A stretch of DNA of 64,000 bases from XYD12-FULL-36-8 sp964391015 (GTDB lineage: Bacteria; Bacteroidota; Ignavibacteria; Ignavibacteriales; Ignavibacteriaceae), in assembly GCA_964391015.1 (NCBI GenBank), contig CAYMKU010000018.1, positions 9,490 through 73,489 on the forward strand. Reading direction: 5' to 3'. A program made the position numbers and the translations under genes. The notes under the pieces are model-generated. The model searched no databases. It saw only the letters and a list, made by a program, of their open reading frames with translations, and was not told the DNA's origin. The first letter of the stretch is position 1, and every line of letters starts with the position of its first letter. Below, in pieces: positions 1 to 8,614 of this stretch.

Positions 1-325
1 AATCGTAATGATGTTTCTGAATTAAGCCGAGAGCTTCCTGTCCGGTTTCAACAGCGTCAACAGAATATCCATCAAGTACAAGTATTTTTCTAAAGCTGCT
101 TAGAATTACTTCTTCATCATCAACACATAGAATTTTTGCTTTTGGATTTTGAACTTCTGCACGTTTTAATGTTTTGGCTTCGTTTGTAAAATCCAGATTC
201 AAACTTTCCTGCAAAACAATTTCACGTTCTTTCTTTTGCTTTTTTTCTGTTAATCGCTTGCTTATCATGCGGATCAAGATATCTGCAATGATGAATACAA
301 TTATTGCAAGTATGAATAATGCCAT
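1..325 (-). CDS. Membrane-anchored response regulator receiver, C-terminus outside window
   Basis: The reverse strand reads ATG at 325 with a GGAGAAAA ribosome site just upstream. The first ~17 residues (MALFILAIIVFIIADIL) form one membrane segment. A basic, charged linker follows, and from about residue 64 a receiver domain begins with ILCVDDEEVILSSFRKIL, including the acidic pair typical of response regulators. The frame runs open to base 1, so the phospho-acceptor region and any output domain are missing. It lies 33 bp downstream of the GcvH-type response regulator and is probably the sixth gene of the same operon. Receivers tethered to the membrane by an N-terminal helix are uncommon. The REC call is firm; its role in this signalling chain is inferred from position. 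Confidence 0.8.
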   Translation of the reverse strand, partial: MALFILAIIVFIIADILIRMISKRLTEKKQKKEREIVLQESLNLDFTNEAKTLKRAEVQNPKAKILCVDDEEVILSSFRKILVLDGYSVDAVETGQEALGLIQKHHYD

Positions 326-358
326 GGCTTTTCTCCTAAAAAATAATCTATTAAACTT

Positions 359-1180
359 TTATTGAATCCCAAATTGTGCTCTATCAGAGCTGCAGGGAAT
401 CAAATTTTTTATTTCATAACCAAGATCGGCTGGAATAATTCTGTACACCCATCCTTCGAAGTATGGATCTTTTTCAATTAGATTAATATTTGATTTTAAA
501 TTTTCATTTACTTCAATTATTCTGCCCGACACAGGCGAAAGAACTTTATGAATTCTATCATCGCCAGATTTTGCTGTAAGGCAGTTTATTCCCTGAACCA
601 ATTCTTCTTCTAAATTAGAGAATTCCAATTCGATTACAGACTCAATAGTTTTTAAAAACAAATCACAAACTCCAATTAGAACTGAACCATCTCTTTCTTC
701 ACAAAGCCAGCTCGAATAACCAAGACGATAATATTTTGCCGGACAATCAACATATAAGAGTTCAGCTTCTTGGTTTTCCATTAAAGCTTGTTTTTGCCTT
801 CGCTTAATCTGCTGATATTTGCTTGTACGATAAATCGAACCAAGCAGTTCATCAACTGTAAAAGGTTTGGGAATAAAATCGACAGCTCCCTGATAAAGTG
901 AATTAACCGCATTTTCTACCGTTGAATAACCAGTCATCATTATTAATGCGCTGTCGCTGTTTTTTGCTTGAACTTCATTCAATATTTGGAATCCGTCTCC
1001 ATCGGGCATCATTACATCGCAAACAATAATCGAATAATAGTTTTTTGAAATCATTTCAATTGCTGTCTTAACATTCGATGCAAAATCAACCGAATAATTT
1101 TCAAGTGAACAGATTTTAATGACAGCATCTATAATCACCTTTTCATCGTCAATAACTAATATATCAGAAACCTTACTCAT
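359..1180 (-). CDS. Response regulator with REC domain and GcvH-like C-terminal domain
   Basis: The N-terminal ~120 residues are a receiver domain: ILVIDDEKV acidic pocket, phospho-acceptor Asp in VCDVMMPDGDG, and the conserved Lys in PKPF. The C-terminal ~130 residues resemble glycine-cleavage H protein, with the hallmark LSPVSGRIIEVNENL and DPYFEGWVYRI strands. In true GcvH the lipoylated Lys lies seven residues before the SPVSG serine; here that position is Asp (DDRIHKVLSPVSG), so the domain probably cannot carry lipoate and is more likely a scaffold or interaction domain. I chose ATG 1180 rather than the TTG at 1204, because it has a typical REC N-terminus and starts 16 bp after the histidine kinase stop. 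No DNA-binding or AAA output domain is present. It is the probable partner of the adjacent kinase. Confidence 0.85.
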   Translation of the reverse strand: MSKVSDILVIDDEKVIIDAVIKICSLENYSVDFASNVKTAIEMISKNYYSIIVCDVMMPDGDGFQILNEVQAKNSDSALIMMTGYSTVENAVNSLYQGAVDFIPKPFTVDELLGSIYRTSKYQQIKRRQKQALMENQEAELLYVDCPAKYYRLGYSSWLCEERDGSVLIGVCDLFLKTIESVIELEFSNLEEELVQGINCLTAKSGDDRIHKVLSPVSGRIIEVNENLKSNINLIEKDPYFEGWVYRIIPADLGYEIKNLIPCSSDRAQFGIQ

Positions 1181-1196
1181 GTTAATTTTATTTCCG

Positions 1197-3059
1197 TTAA
1201 GCAAGCGGAAGGCGAATGATAAAATCAGTGCCTTTTCCTAATTCACTCTCAACATTAATGGTTCCATTATGATTATCAACTATTCCCCAAATAACTGCCA
1301 GACCAAGCCCGGTTCCTTTTTGTCCTTTAGTTGAAAAAAATGGCTCAAAGATTTTAGGAAGATCATCTTTGCTTATTCCAGAACCTGTATCACTAATTTT
1401 TATTTCTAAGTATTCCTTCAGGCCTGCTGAATCAACAAAATCCCATTTTTCCCAGTTAGGGTTTTCGGCAGAACAGACTTCATAAACACCTTGTCCGCTG
1501 ACTTCAAATGAAAGTACAGGAGCATTGCATTCAGGACAAAGCTTGTCCTGTTGCATAAGTGAAACATTACACTCAGGACAAACGAACTTTGCATCTTTAT
1601 CAAGTTTAAAATCAAGCTTAAAATGGTCATGATGCCTTCCATAAACAGGATCAAGATGAATTATTCCTTCTTTACTGTTAGAAACAACTTTAACTTTTAA
1701 TGAAGGTAATCCGTCAACCTTAAATTCATTATCAATTAAACTGTGGCGTTTAGTACATGTTGCTTTTTTTATCTGCGCAACACCAAAAGGCGATAGAGCT
1801 ATCTGTTTTGTCACGATAGTAATAGTTCCACCATTTTTACCGATTGCATCTGCAGCATTCACAAAAAGATTTATAAAAACCTGCTGAATTTGATTTGCAT
1901 CAACTGCAATCTTAGGAAGATCATTCCAAAGCTGCTTAACAATTTTTACTTTTTTTACAGATAATTGATTTTCAATTACCGAGATTGATTTATCAATTAT
2001 CTCATTTAAATCTGCATTACTTTTTTTAGGAACAGATTGACGGGCAAAATCCAACAAGCTTTTCACGATTTCCCGGCTTCTAATTGTTTCTCTAACTATG
2101 ATGTTCAGATCTTCTTGAAACTCAGGATTATCTTTTGTTCTCTTCAATAAAAAACTGCTGTAAGTCAAAACACCGGTAAGCGGGTTGTTTATTTCATGAG
2201 CAACACCAGCAGCAAGCCGTCCAAGCGATGCCATTTTATCGGATTGAAAAAGCTGCATTCGTGCTTCCGATAATTTCTTTGTCATATTATTAAATGATTC
2301 ACCAAGCTTGCCTATTTCATTATCACCGAGATCTCTAATCGAATAACTTAAATTGCCTTGACTAACTTGCTGTGTAGCATTCAACAAATCGTTTACAGGA
2401 TTCGAAACCCAACGCCTTACAAAGAAAGCAATCAGTAATCCTACAGCAATTATAGCAATGATAGCAAAGATTACTATTTGCCATTCTCTTTTAACAATTT
2501 CTTTATCAACATCCGCAAGTGAAATTGAAACATCTAAAACACCAAGCACTTTTTGGTTCTTAGGGTGCGCATGACAATCTGCCTGCCAGCAAGATTTCTC
2601 TGTATAAATTGGAGTAATGATTCCAAGTACGCGGTTTGAATCAGGATGAACCTTAAAAATTCGTGTCCTTTCAGTTATCGAGATCTGTTCAAGCGGTTGG
2701 TCTTCTGCATGACAAGCATAACAGCTTTCCGTGCGTTTATCTACCATTTGATTAATGATACTGGTATCGGACGAATAAATTATTTCACCAACTTTGTTTA
2801 TAATCCTTACATCCCTAATCTGCGGCTGTTTGCCAATTGAATTGATAGTCTGCTGAATTCTATCTCTTTGATTATACAACATATCGAACCGGGTGCTTGA
2901 TATTACAGTTTCCCCAAGTTGATTTGCATGCCTTTCAACTTCAGAAATTAAACTGTTGCTCTGAGATTTTATGTTGAAATAAGCAAACACACCAATTATA
3001 ACAAGCGATGTTAACGCAACAACTGATATTAGACGGAATCCTATCCTCTTAAAAAACAT
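1197..3059 (-). CDS. Sensor histidine kinase with haem-type sensor and zinc-ribbon insertion
   Basis: Order of parts over 620 residues: membrane helix (10-28); extracytoplasmic sensor (29-195) containing a CYACH haem-c motif (113-117) and a CWQADCH CX4CH variant (157-163); second helix (196-214); HAMP (217-270); HisKA with phospho-acceptor His288 in GVAHEINNPLTG; ATPase domain with N-box around N397-N401, G1 DTGSGI (557-562) and G2 GTGLGL (582-587). Between the N and G1 boxes is an unusual ~130-residue insertion with two CPEC knuckles (494-497, 508-511), probably a structural zinc ribbon. The sensor could bind c-type haem and report periplasmic redox state or a gas ligand; that is inference. 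It starts 18 bp after the multihaem cytochrome stop, so the kinase is probably co-transcribed with a redox complex. Confidence 0.88.
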   Translation of the reverse strand: MFFKRIGFRLISVVALTSLVIIGVFAYFNIKSQSNSLISEVERHANQLGETVISSTRFDMLYNQRDRIQQTINSIGKQPQIRDVRIINKVGEIIYSSDTSIINQMVDKRTESCYACHAEDQPLEQISITERTRIFKVHPDSNRVLGIITPIYTEKSCWQADCHAHPKNQKVLGVLDVSISLADVDKEIVKREWQIVIFAIIAIIAVGLLIAFFVRRWVSNPVNDLLNATQQVSQGNLSYSIRDLGDNEIGKLGESFNNMTKKLSEARMQLFQSDKMASLGRLAAGVAHEINNPLTGVLTYSSFLLKRTKDNPEFQEDLNIIVRETIRSREIVKSLLDFARQSVPKKSNADLNEIIDKSISVIENQLSVKKVKIVKQLWNDLPKIAVDANQIQQVFINLFVNAADAIGKNGGTITIVTKQIALSPFGVAQIKKATCTKRHSLIDNEFKVDGLPSLKVKVVSNSKEGIIHLDPVYGRHHDHFKLDFKLDKDAKFVCPECNVSLMQQDKLCPECNAPVLSFEVSGQGVYEVCSAENPNWEKWDFVDSAGLKEYLEIKISDTGSGISKDDLPKIFEPFFSTKGQKGTGLGLAVIWGIVDNHNGTINVESELGKGTDFIIRLPLA

Positions 3060-3077
3060 TACTAAATTCTCAAATAA

Positions 3078-4220
3078 TTATTTACCAACCAGCTTTCCAG
3101 GTTTTTGTTTTGGATAAATATAATTTTCATGACAATTTGAACAAACAGGCTTTACAGCAAAGTTCTTTTCTAAATGACATTCCTCACAACCCACTTCTAA
3201 GTGTGTTTCGTCGAATTGCAAACCGGTCACAGAGTGTTTGAAGTTTTTGTTATCCCACCCTTGATGACAACTTGAACATTTATTTTCAACTTTTTTGTAC
3301 GGAAGCTTCGAGCCATGACATTTTGAACAAGAAAGACTAATATGATGCTTACTCAAAACCCAGCCTGTTTTCTTTCCATGGTCGAATGATTCAAGCACTT
3401 TATCGTTATGACATTGGCTGCACGATTCATTTTTTTCATGACAACTTATGCAATTTCTATGCTGCTCTTCAAAAGATTTTTTAGTGCTGACTGTTTTCAG
3501 CTTTGCTCCAGATTTTTTATTTACATCATGACATTTGGTGCAGCTCTCTTGCTTATGACAATTAATACATGTTAATCCAAATATCTTCGTATGATCATTG
3601 TGATAAAACGTAACAAGCTTTCCTTTTTCAGAATTGGTTTGATAAGTAATGTGAGTGGGCTCCATAACAACTGGGTGAACCTTACCAGTATATTTTTTTC
3701 GAGTTGTTTCAGTTTTTATATCTTTAATATTTTTCTTTAGCTCATGACAAGAATTGCATCCTGTCTCATGACTCCATTCCCTATGGCAATTCATACATTG
3801 TCTATGATACGCACCTCGCAAATCAGGAAGCCGGACATCATCACGCTTTCTATTTGCTTCATGACAGTTATTGCATTTCAGTATTGGTCCGCTTGTATTA
3901 AAGTGATGACAATTTTCACAGCCACCAGACATAATAGACATTTGTGCATGTATCCGATGCGAAAAATAAACTGCTCCATATCTGTCTTTTAATTGATCTA
4001 TCACAATCAATTCAGAAGTTTCTTCTGGCTTTTGATAGACAGTTGCAATTTTTTCTCGAGGACACAAAACTAAACATGGCTCATCTTTAGTAGGGACATC
4101 ACATGTATGGCACGTTTTGCAGTTAATATTCACTTTTGAATGGTTTTTATTTAGGTTCTGTTGAGCAATGACTCCAGTTATTAATACCAAGACTAAAAGA
4201 AGAGTTAAATTTTTTTTCAT
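3078..4220 (-). CDS. Periplasmic 13-haem cytochrome c
   Basis: A 380-residue protein with an N-terminal Sec signal (hydrophobic LTLLLVLVLITGVIA) followed by 13 CxxCH haem-attachment motifs spread over the whole mature length (CKTCH, CENCH, CNNCH, CMNCH, CNSCH, CINCH, CTKCH, CISCH, CSQCH, CSKCH, CSSCH, CEECH, CSNCH). Several HxxH-type histidines between them are candidate distal ligands, as in cytochrome c3/c7-related proteins. Its start overlaps the stop of the HybB-like gene by four bases (ATGA), indicating translational coupling. It is most likely the periplasmic electron acceptor or donor of the HybA/HybB membrane module. The terminal redox partner cannot be told from sequence. An additional Cys pair (DEPCLVLCP) near the first haem lacks a haem His. 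Confidence 0.93.
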   Translation of the reverse strand: MKKNLTLLLVLVLITGVIAQQNLNKNHSKVNINCKTCHTCDVPTKDEPCLVLCPREKIATVYQKPEETSELIVIDQLKDRYGAVYFSHRIHAQMSIMSGGCENCHHFNTSGPILKCNNCHEANRKRDDVRLPDLRGAYHRQCMNCHREWSHETGCNSCHELKKNIKDIKTETTRKKYTGKVHPVVMEPTHITYQTNSEKGKLVTFYHNDHTKIFGLTCINCHKQESCTKCHDVNKKSGAKLKTVSTKKSFEEQHRNCISCHEKNESCSQCHNDKVLESFDHGKKTGWVLSKHHISLSCSKCHGSKLPYKKVENKCSSCHQGWDNKNFKHSVTGLQFDETHLEVGCEECHLEKNFAVKPVCSNCHENYIYPKQKPGKLVGK

Positions 4221-5464
4221 CTCTCCTCTCCTCTGATTGTATATTTCGTTGGTTGAGCAGTTTGTTTAACAGGCAAGCTGATTACTGGAAAATTAAGAAC
4301 GACAAATCTGTATGCAAGAATTAACATCGAAGCAAACCCTAAAGTAACCGAAATTTCTCCAAAAGATGGAAAATAACTATGGGTAGAATATGGTGGATTG
4401 TAAGCAACAACAAAATTATTAATTCGATTTAACAGGACACCAAAAACTACAAGTGCTGAGGCAGTGAACAATAGTGGTCGAGATTTCAGCACCTTGGGCG
4501 ACAAGAACATCCTCAAAGGAATTATCACACCGAATAATATTTCAATGGTAAACATTATGCTTGCAGTATTAAATTCTGTGAGGTAAATGAATGTCTTCCG
4601 TATGACCATATCTCCAACTTTAAATGCTAAATAAATCCCAAGCAATGGAGCAATCATCGAACCTAATCTCGAAAGAATGTGCATTTCCGGCTTAAGCTTG
4701 AGAGATCTTGAAGCAAGCAAAGATTCAAATATCACCATTGGAAAACCAACACTTATCGCTGACAATAAAAACAAAAGCGGAAGAATTGGCGTTTGCCATA
4801 ATGGATGCATTTTAGGCCCGGCAATTACCATCAATGTTCCTAATGACGACTGATGCAATGTTGAAAGAACAACTCCTGCAATAATAAATATAAACATTGT
4901 TTTTGAAAGCCCGCTATCAAGTAACCTTAATATTTTGTCGGCAGGTTTGTTTAATGCGGACATAAAGCCAGGTAAATTAACCTTTCCAATAAACCTTTCT
5001 GTAAAGATCGGTAAAAACTCAATGTAGAGAACAGTCATATAAATCATAACACAAATACCAACTTCAAACAAAGCAGAGTTGCCGTTCCACATGATCAGCG
5101 GATGCCATATAAAATACCAGCGCCCAATGTCCACAAAAACTCCCATAGCAACGAATGTGTAGCCAAGCATGGCAGTAAGCAATGCCGGGCGAACAATAGC
5201 ATGATATTCTTCTTTATGCATAACATGACCAAGTGCGGCAGTTGTAAATCCTCCAGCAGCCAGTGCTACACCTGCAGCAACATCAACACCAATCCATAAT
5301 CCCCATGGATATTGATTATTAAGATTTGTTACTGCTCCAAGTCCGAAGAAAAATCTTCCCATCAAAAAAGCAACTCCATTCAGTGCTAATATGATAAGAG
5401 CAATTACACCTGGGGTGAAGTATTTATGTTTGATTGGAACAGGATTTACAGATTCGTGACTCAT
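4217..5464 (-). CDS. HybB/NrfD-family integral membrane quinone-binding subunit
   Basis: About ten transmembrane helices across ~415 residues, with the family-typical N-terminal stretch NQYPWGLWIGVDVAAGVALAAGG and conserved acidic and His residues in the first helices, as in HybB, NrfD and PsrC proteins that exchange electrons with (mena)quinone without haem. The longest frame begins at 5509, but ATG 5464 (MSHESVNP) has a GGAGG seven bases upstream and overlaps the preceding ferredoxin stop as ATGA, so I use it. The downstream cytochrome is coupled in the same way. The order FeS protein - NrfD-like subunit - multihaem cytochrome is that of modular quinone/cytochrome oxidoreductases. The direction of electron flow is not deducible. 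Confidence 0.9.
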   Translation of the reverse strand: MSHESVNPVPIKHKYFTPGVIALIILALNGVAFLMGRFFFGLGAVTNLNNQYPWGLWIGVDVAAGVALAAGGFTTAALGHVMHKEEYHAIVRPALLTAMLGYTFVAMGVFVDIGRWYFIWHPLIMWNGNSALFEVGICVMIYMTVLYIEFLPIFTERFIGKVNLPGFMSALNKPADKILRLLDSGLSKTMFIFIIAGVVLSTLHQSSLGTLMVIAGPKMHPLWQTPILPLLFLLSAISVGFPMVIFESLLASRSLKLKPEMHILSRLGSMIAPLLGIYLAFKVGDMVIRKTFIYLTEFNTASIMFTIEILFGVIIPLRMFLSPKVLKSRPLLFTASALVVFGVLLNRINNFVVAYNPPYSTHSYFPSFGEISVTLGFASMLILAYRFVVLNFPVISLPVKQTAQPTKYTIRGEER

Positions 5465-6369
5465 ATTTTTTCCTCCTCTTCTAACTCTTTTCGTCGCTTT
5501 GTAATCCACATTATCCCTCCAAGCAATGCATACAAAGAAACAGGTGGTACGAAGTAAGCAAATATCCCATGTTGGATTGATTCAGAAACACCTGGTGCAG
5601 GGTTTTTACCTAAACTTGGGAAATCAAGTTCATTAAAGTTTTTGCTTGCCAAATACATCCATGATGTACCTCCGACTTCATATTCACCCAATACATGATC
5701 AACATAACGATCAGGATTTCTTTTTATTCTATCACGAGCAATTTTTACCAAATCAGTTCGTTTTCCATAAGTAAGTGCTTCAACTGGACAAATGCCTATA
5801 CACGCAGGAAGTTTTCCCTCTTTTGTTCTGTTAAAACAAAAGTCACACTTCATTACTAAAGGTTGTATCGCCTTGTCATATTCAAATGCAGGAACTTGAA
5901 ATGGACAAGCCGCCATACAATAACGACAACCGATGCACATATCTGAATCCCATGTAACAGATCCATTTTCATGTTTCGAAAATGCACCAACTATACAAGC
6001 AGATACACATGCCGGATGATCACAGTGCATACATTGAACTTTAACATTAATGGGAAGATTTGAATTTTTACCTGGGGAATATTCATTCACAACAGTTAAC
6101 GCCGTGTGGTCAGGTCTTCTCTTTGTTTCCATTATTTTTCTATTTTCATAAGATTCCAGACTGCCTGCAGGTAAATTGTGAGCATCTTTGCAAGCCCATT
6201 CACAATTTCTGCAGCCAACGCAAACAGTAGTATCAACAAGAACTCCCATTCTGTCTTCGGATAAAATGCTTTGTGGTCCTGCTTTGGAGGTGGATGTTGA
6301 AAGCCCTGAAATACCTGCCCCGATTACCGCAGATTTTTTGAGGAAATCCCGCCTACTTTTATCAGGCAT
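5461..6369 (-). CDS. HybA-like Tat-exported four-cluster ferredoxin subunit with membrane tail
   Basis: The N-terminus carries a twin-arginine signal (SRRDFLKKSAVIGAGISG), so the folded protein is exported. Four cysteine groups for [4Fe-4S] clusters follow: CVGCRNCEWAC, CMHCDHPACVSAC, CIGCRYCMAAC and the split CDFC...CIGIC, the pattern of HybA, DmsB and NrfC-type electron-transfer subunits. A C-terminal helix (IFAYFVPPVSLYALLGGIMW) followed by RRKELEEEE anchors it in the membrane, as in HybA. It is the first gene of the operon, with about 300 bp of non-coding DNA upstream. It would relay electrons between the NrfD-like subunit and the multihaem cytochrome. No hydrogenase or molybdoenzyme catalytic subunit is adjacent, so this is an electron-transfer module rather than a hydrogenase. 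Confidence 0.92.
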   Translation of the reverse strand: MPDKSRRDFLKKSAVIGAGISGLSTSTSKAGPQSILSEDRMGVLVDTTVCVGCRNCEWACKDAHNLPAGSLESYENRKIMETKRRPDHTALTVVNEYSPGKNSNLPINVKVQCMHCDHPACVSACIVGAFSKHENGSVTWDSDMCIGCRYCMAACPFQVPAFEYDKAIQPLVMKCDFCFNRTKEGKLPACIGICPVEALTYGKRTDLVKIARDRIKRNPDRYVDHVLGEYEVGGTSWMYLASKNFNELDFPSLGKNPAPGVSESIQHGIFAYFVPPVSLYALLGGIMWITKRRKELEEEEKI

Positions 6370-6676
6370 ATTCTTTCCCTTTCAAGAGATGTGATAATAA
6401 CTAGTTATGAGATGCTTAAGTTAGTCTAAAATTATGCCATTTTAACTCATAATCTACCTTTAATCGAATTGTGCGAATTTTTCAAATTCATTAAGAATTG
6501 ACATACCTTTAATAATTTTTAACCTCATCTATAAGAGTTTAAAATTCTCAATACTGAAAATCAGATTCTTAAATTTTTGTGAAGGAAATGACTGTAACAT
6601 ATTTAACAAAAATCGAATCTGGGTTAATTATAATTTTCAGTAATATTCAGATGGTAAATTCTTAGGAGATACCATT
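6370..6676. promoter_or_regulatory. Divergent intergenic region between redox operon and macro-domain gene
   Basis: This 307-bp AT-rich region separates two divergent transcripts and must hold promoters for both the cytochrome operon (minus) and the macro-domain gene (plus). A short inverted repeat, GAATTT-TTC-AAATTC, lies at 6475-6489 and could be an operator. It is close to the AT-rich background, so the call is weak. A TTGACA-like hexamer is present on the plus strand near 6496, but I see no well-spaced -10 box. Confidence 0.35.
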
Positions 6677-7189
6677 ATGCATGAGAAAAGAATTCATTTG
6701 GAAATTGGTGACATAACAAAATTAAAAGTTGATGCAATCGTGAATGCCGCAAATTCAAGTCTTCTTGGCGGAGGCGGAGTTGATGGTGCAATCCATAGAG
6801 CGGCTGGGCCAAAACTTTTAGAGGAATGTAAAAAACTAAATGGCTGTTCAACAGGTGAAGCGAAAATTACAAAAGGGTATAATCTTCCAGCAAAGTTTGT
6901 CGTCCACACAGTCGGACCCGTTTGGAATGGTGGAAAAAATAATGAGGATAAATTATTGATGAGCTGTTATAAAAATTCTTTGCAGCTTGCAAAGGAAAAT
7001 GGAATTAGGTCAATCGCATTTCCAGCAATATCAACAGGTGTATATGGTTTTCCATCAGACAGAGCTGCGCATATTGCAATTAAAACTGTAAGAAAGTTTT
7101 TAGAAAAAGATGATATATTAGATAAAATAATTTTTATTTGCTTTGATGAGAAAACTTATCAGCATTATCAAAAAACTCTAGGCCTGTAA
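6677..7189 (+). CDS. Macro-domain ADP-ribose hydrolase (YmdB-like)
   Basis: A 170-residue single macro domain. It has the ADP-ribose binding motifs DAIVNAANSSLLGGGGVDGAIHRAAG near the N-terminus and the phosphate loop PAISTGVYGFP in the C-terminal half, as in YmdB-type O-acetyl-ADP-ribose deacetylases and mono-ADP-ribosylhydrolases. Length is normal for the family. AGGAG lies just upstream of ATG 6677. It is monocistronic between divergent and convergent neighbours, and a hairpin follows its stop. Likely cytoplasmic; the physiological substrate is unknown. Confidence 0.92.
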   Translation: MHEKRIHLEIGDITKLKVDAIVNAANSSLLGGGGVDGAIHRAAGPKLLEECKKLNGCSTGEAKITKGYNLPAKFVVHTVGPVWNGGKNNEDKLLMSCYKNSLQLAKENGIRSIAFPAISTGVYGFPSDRAAHIAIKTVRKFLEKDDILDKIIFICFDEKTYQHYQKTLGL

Positions 7190-7213
7190 GGGTATGGTGC
7201 ATCATGCCCTTAC
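7186..7213. terminator. Bidirectional hairpin between convergent genes
   Basis: An 11-bp inverted repeat (GTAAGGGTATG against CATGCCCTTAC, one G-T mismatch) with a six-base loop lies exactly between the convergent stop codons of the macro-domain gene and the MBL-fold gene. There is no clear T-run, so it may act as a weak two-way terminator or be a REP-type palindrome. Confidence 0.5.
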
Positions 7214-8614
7214 CTAAGCTAATTCAAACTCGTCTCCTTTTTTAGGATATTCCACTTTTCGAAATCCTTTTGCAACTATCCTTTCACGGAGCGGTAAAGA
7301 TTGCTCGCTTTCACCATGTACTAGGAAAATATTTTTCAGTTTATCTTGTTTATTGAGCTTTAAGTATTCAAGCAAACCATTTTGATCAGCATGCGCACTG
7401 AAGTAATCCATTGATACAACTTCAGCATTTACTTTATATACATCACCGAGAATGCTTACTTCCTTCATTCCATCCATAATTTTTCTTGCAAGAGTTTCTT
7501 GCGCAGCATATCCAACAAACAAAATTAAATTCCTATGATTCTCAATATTATTTGCCAGGTGGTGAAGAATCCTTCCTGCTTCTGCCATTCCTGACGCTGA
7601 AATTATAATGCACGGTTCCTGATGACCGTTTAGTTCTTTCGAGTCTTCGGAACTTCGTATATAGGTAAGCCGGTTGAATCCAAAAGGATCTTCATAGTTA
7701 TTTATAAATACACGAAACGTTTCTCTATCATAACATTCAGGATGAGTGCGGTAAACACTTGTTGCATCTACTGCAAGAGGACTATCAACATAAATCGGCA
7801 GTACAGGAATTCGATTCTGATCAAATAACTTGTGTAAAATATAAACGAGCAGCTGAGTTTTACCTACCGCAAATGCGGGGATGATGATTTTTCCTTTTCT
7901 CTGAGCGACTTTATTAATCAGCTTTGCAACTTCTTCTTCCACTTCATCGGAAACTTGATGAAGCTTATTCCCGTATGTGCTTTCCATAATTAAAATGTCA
8001 AGATCGGAAGGAATAACAGGATTCTTTATTACAGGCATTTCTGGTCTGCCAATATCTCCTGAGAATCCGAATCTGAGTTTTTTACCTTTTTCCTCAATCT
8101 CTAACAGAATTCCAGCAGAACCAAGAATATGTCCAGCATCCATAAATTGAAGGCGAACTCCAGGAACAATTTCCAAGATTTTATCATACTGCACACCAAT
8201 GAACTGCGACATTGCAGATTCAACTTCTTGAATTGTGTAAAGCGGTTCAAAAGGATTTTTATTCTGCTTAATTCTTTTCTTGTTTACAAATTCAACATCA
8301 CGTTCTTGAATGTAAGCAGAATCTCGAAGCATGATTTGGCAAAGATCAACCGTTGCAGAAGTTGAATAGATTGGCCCATCGAATCCATTCTTAACCAGAT
8401 TAGGAATGTTACCGCTATGATCAATGTGTGCGTGAGACAAAACCAGCACATCAATCTCGGAAGGATTGAATGAAAAATTCCTGTTGATTTCAAACGCTTC
8501 CTTTCGTTTGCCTTGGTAGAGTCCGCAGTCTAATAATACTTTTTTTCCGTTAATTGATAAAAGATGCTGTGAACCTGTTACTGTTTGTGCTGCTCCAAAG
8601 AATTGTATTTTCAA
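7214..8614 (-). CDS. MBL-fold / beta-CASP RNA-processing nuclease family protein
   Basis: A 466-residue protein with an N-terminal metallo-beta-lactamase fold (zinc motif LSHAHIDHSGN, later histidine and aspartate in DAGHILGSAG and FSGDIGRP), an inserted beta-CASP domain (AFAVGKTQLL, SASGMAEAGRILHHL) and a C-terminal RMMBL segment (SAHADQNGLLEYL, VHGE). This is the architecture of the CPSF73/Ysh1-like bacterial RNases. The C-terminal dimerisation domain of RNase J is absent. It probably acts as an endo- or exoribonuclease in the cytoplasm; the RNA target is unknown. The ATG at 8614 is consistent with the family start MKIQFFGAAQTVTGS. Confidence 0.9.
   Translation of the reverse strand: MKIQFFGAAQTVTGSQHLLSINGKKVLLDCGLYQGKRKEAFEINRNFSFNPSEIDVLVLSHAHIDHSGNIPNLVKNGFDGPIYSTSATVDLCQIMLRDSAYIQERDVEFVNKKRIKQNKNPFEPLYTIQEVESAMSQFIGVQYDKILEIVPGVRLQFMDAGHILGSAGILLEIEEKGKKLRFGFSGDIGRPEMPVIKNPVIPSDLDILIMESTYGNKLHQVSDEVEEEVAKLINKVAQRKGKIIIPAFAVGKTQLLVYILHKLFDQNRIPVLPIYVDSPLAVDATSVYRTHPECYDRETFRVFINNYEDPFGFNRLTYIRSSEDSKELNGHQEPCIIISASGMAEAGRILHHLANNIENHRNLILFVGYAAQETLARKIMDGMKEVSILGDVYKVNAEVVSMDYFSAHADQNGLLEYLKLNKQDKLKNIFLVHGESEQSLPLRERIVAKGFRKVEYPKKGDEFELA

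Noticed and set aside
174..365. 63-residue plus-strand ORF at the window start
   Set aside because: It lies antisense to the membrane-anchored receiver and its upstream region, with no ribosome site or known family; a shadow frame.
1418..1654. 78-residue minus-strand ORF inside the kinase
   Set aside because: It overlaps the kinase zinc-ribbon insertion in another frame, and the kinase frame explains the conserved motifs.
5461..6369. Hydrogenase operon, because of HybA/HybB homologues
   Set aside because: No hydrogenase large or small subunit or maturation gene is present; a multihaem cytochrome sits there instead.
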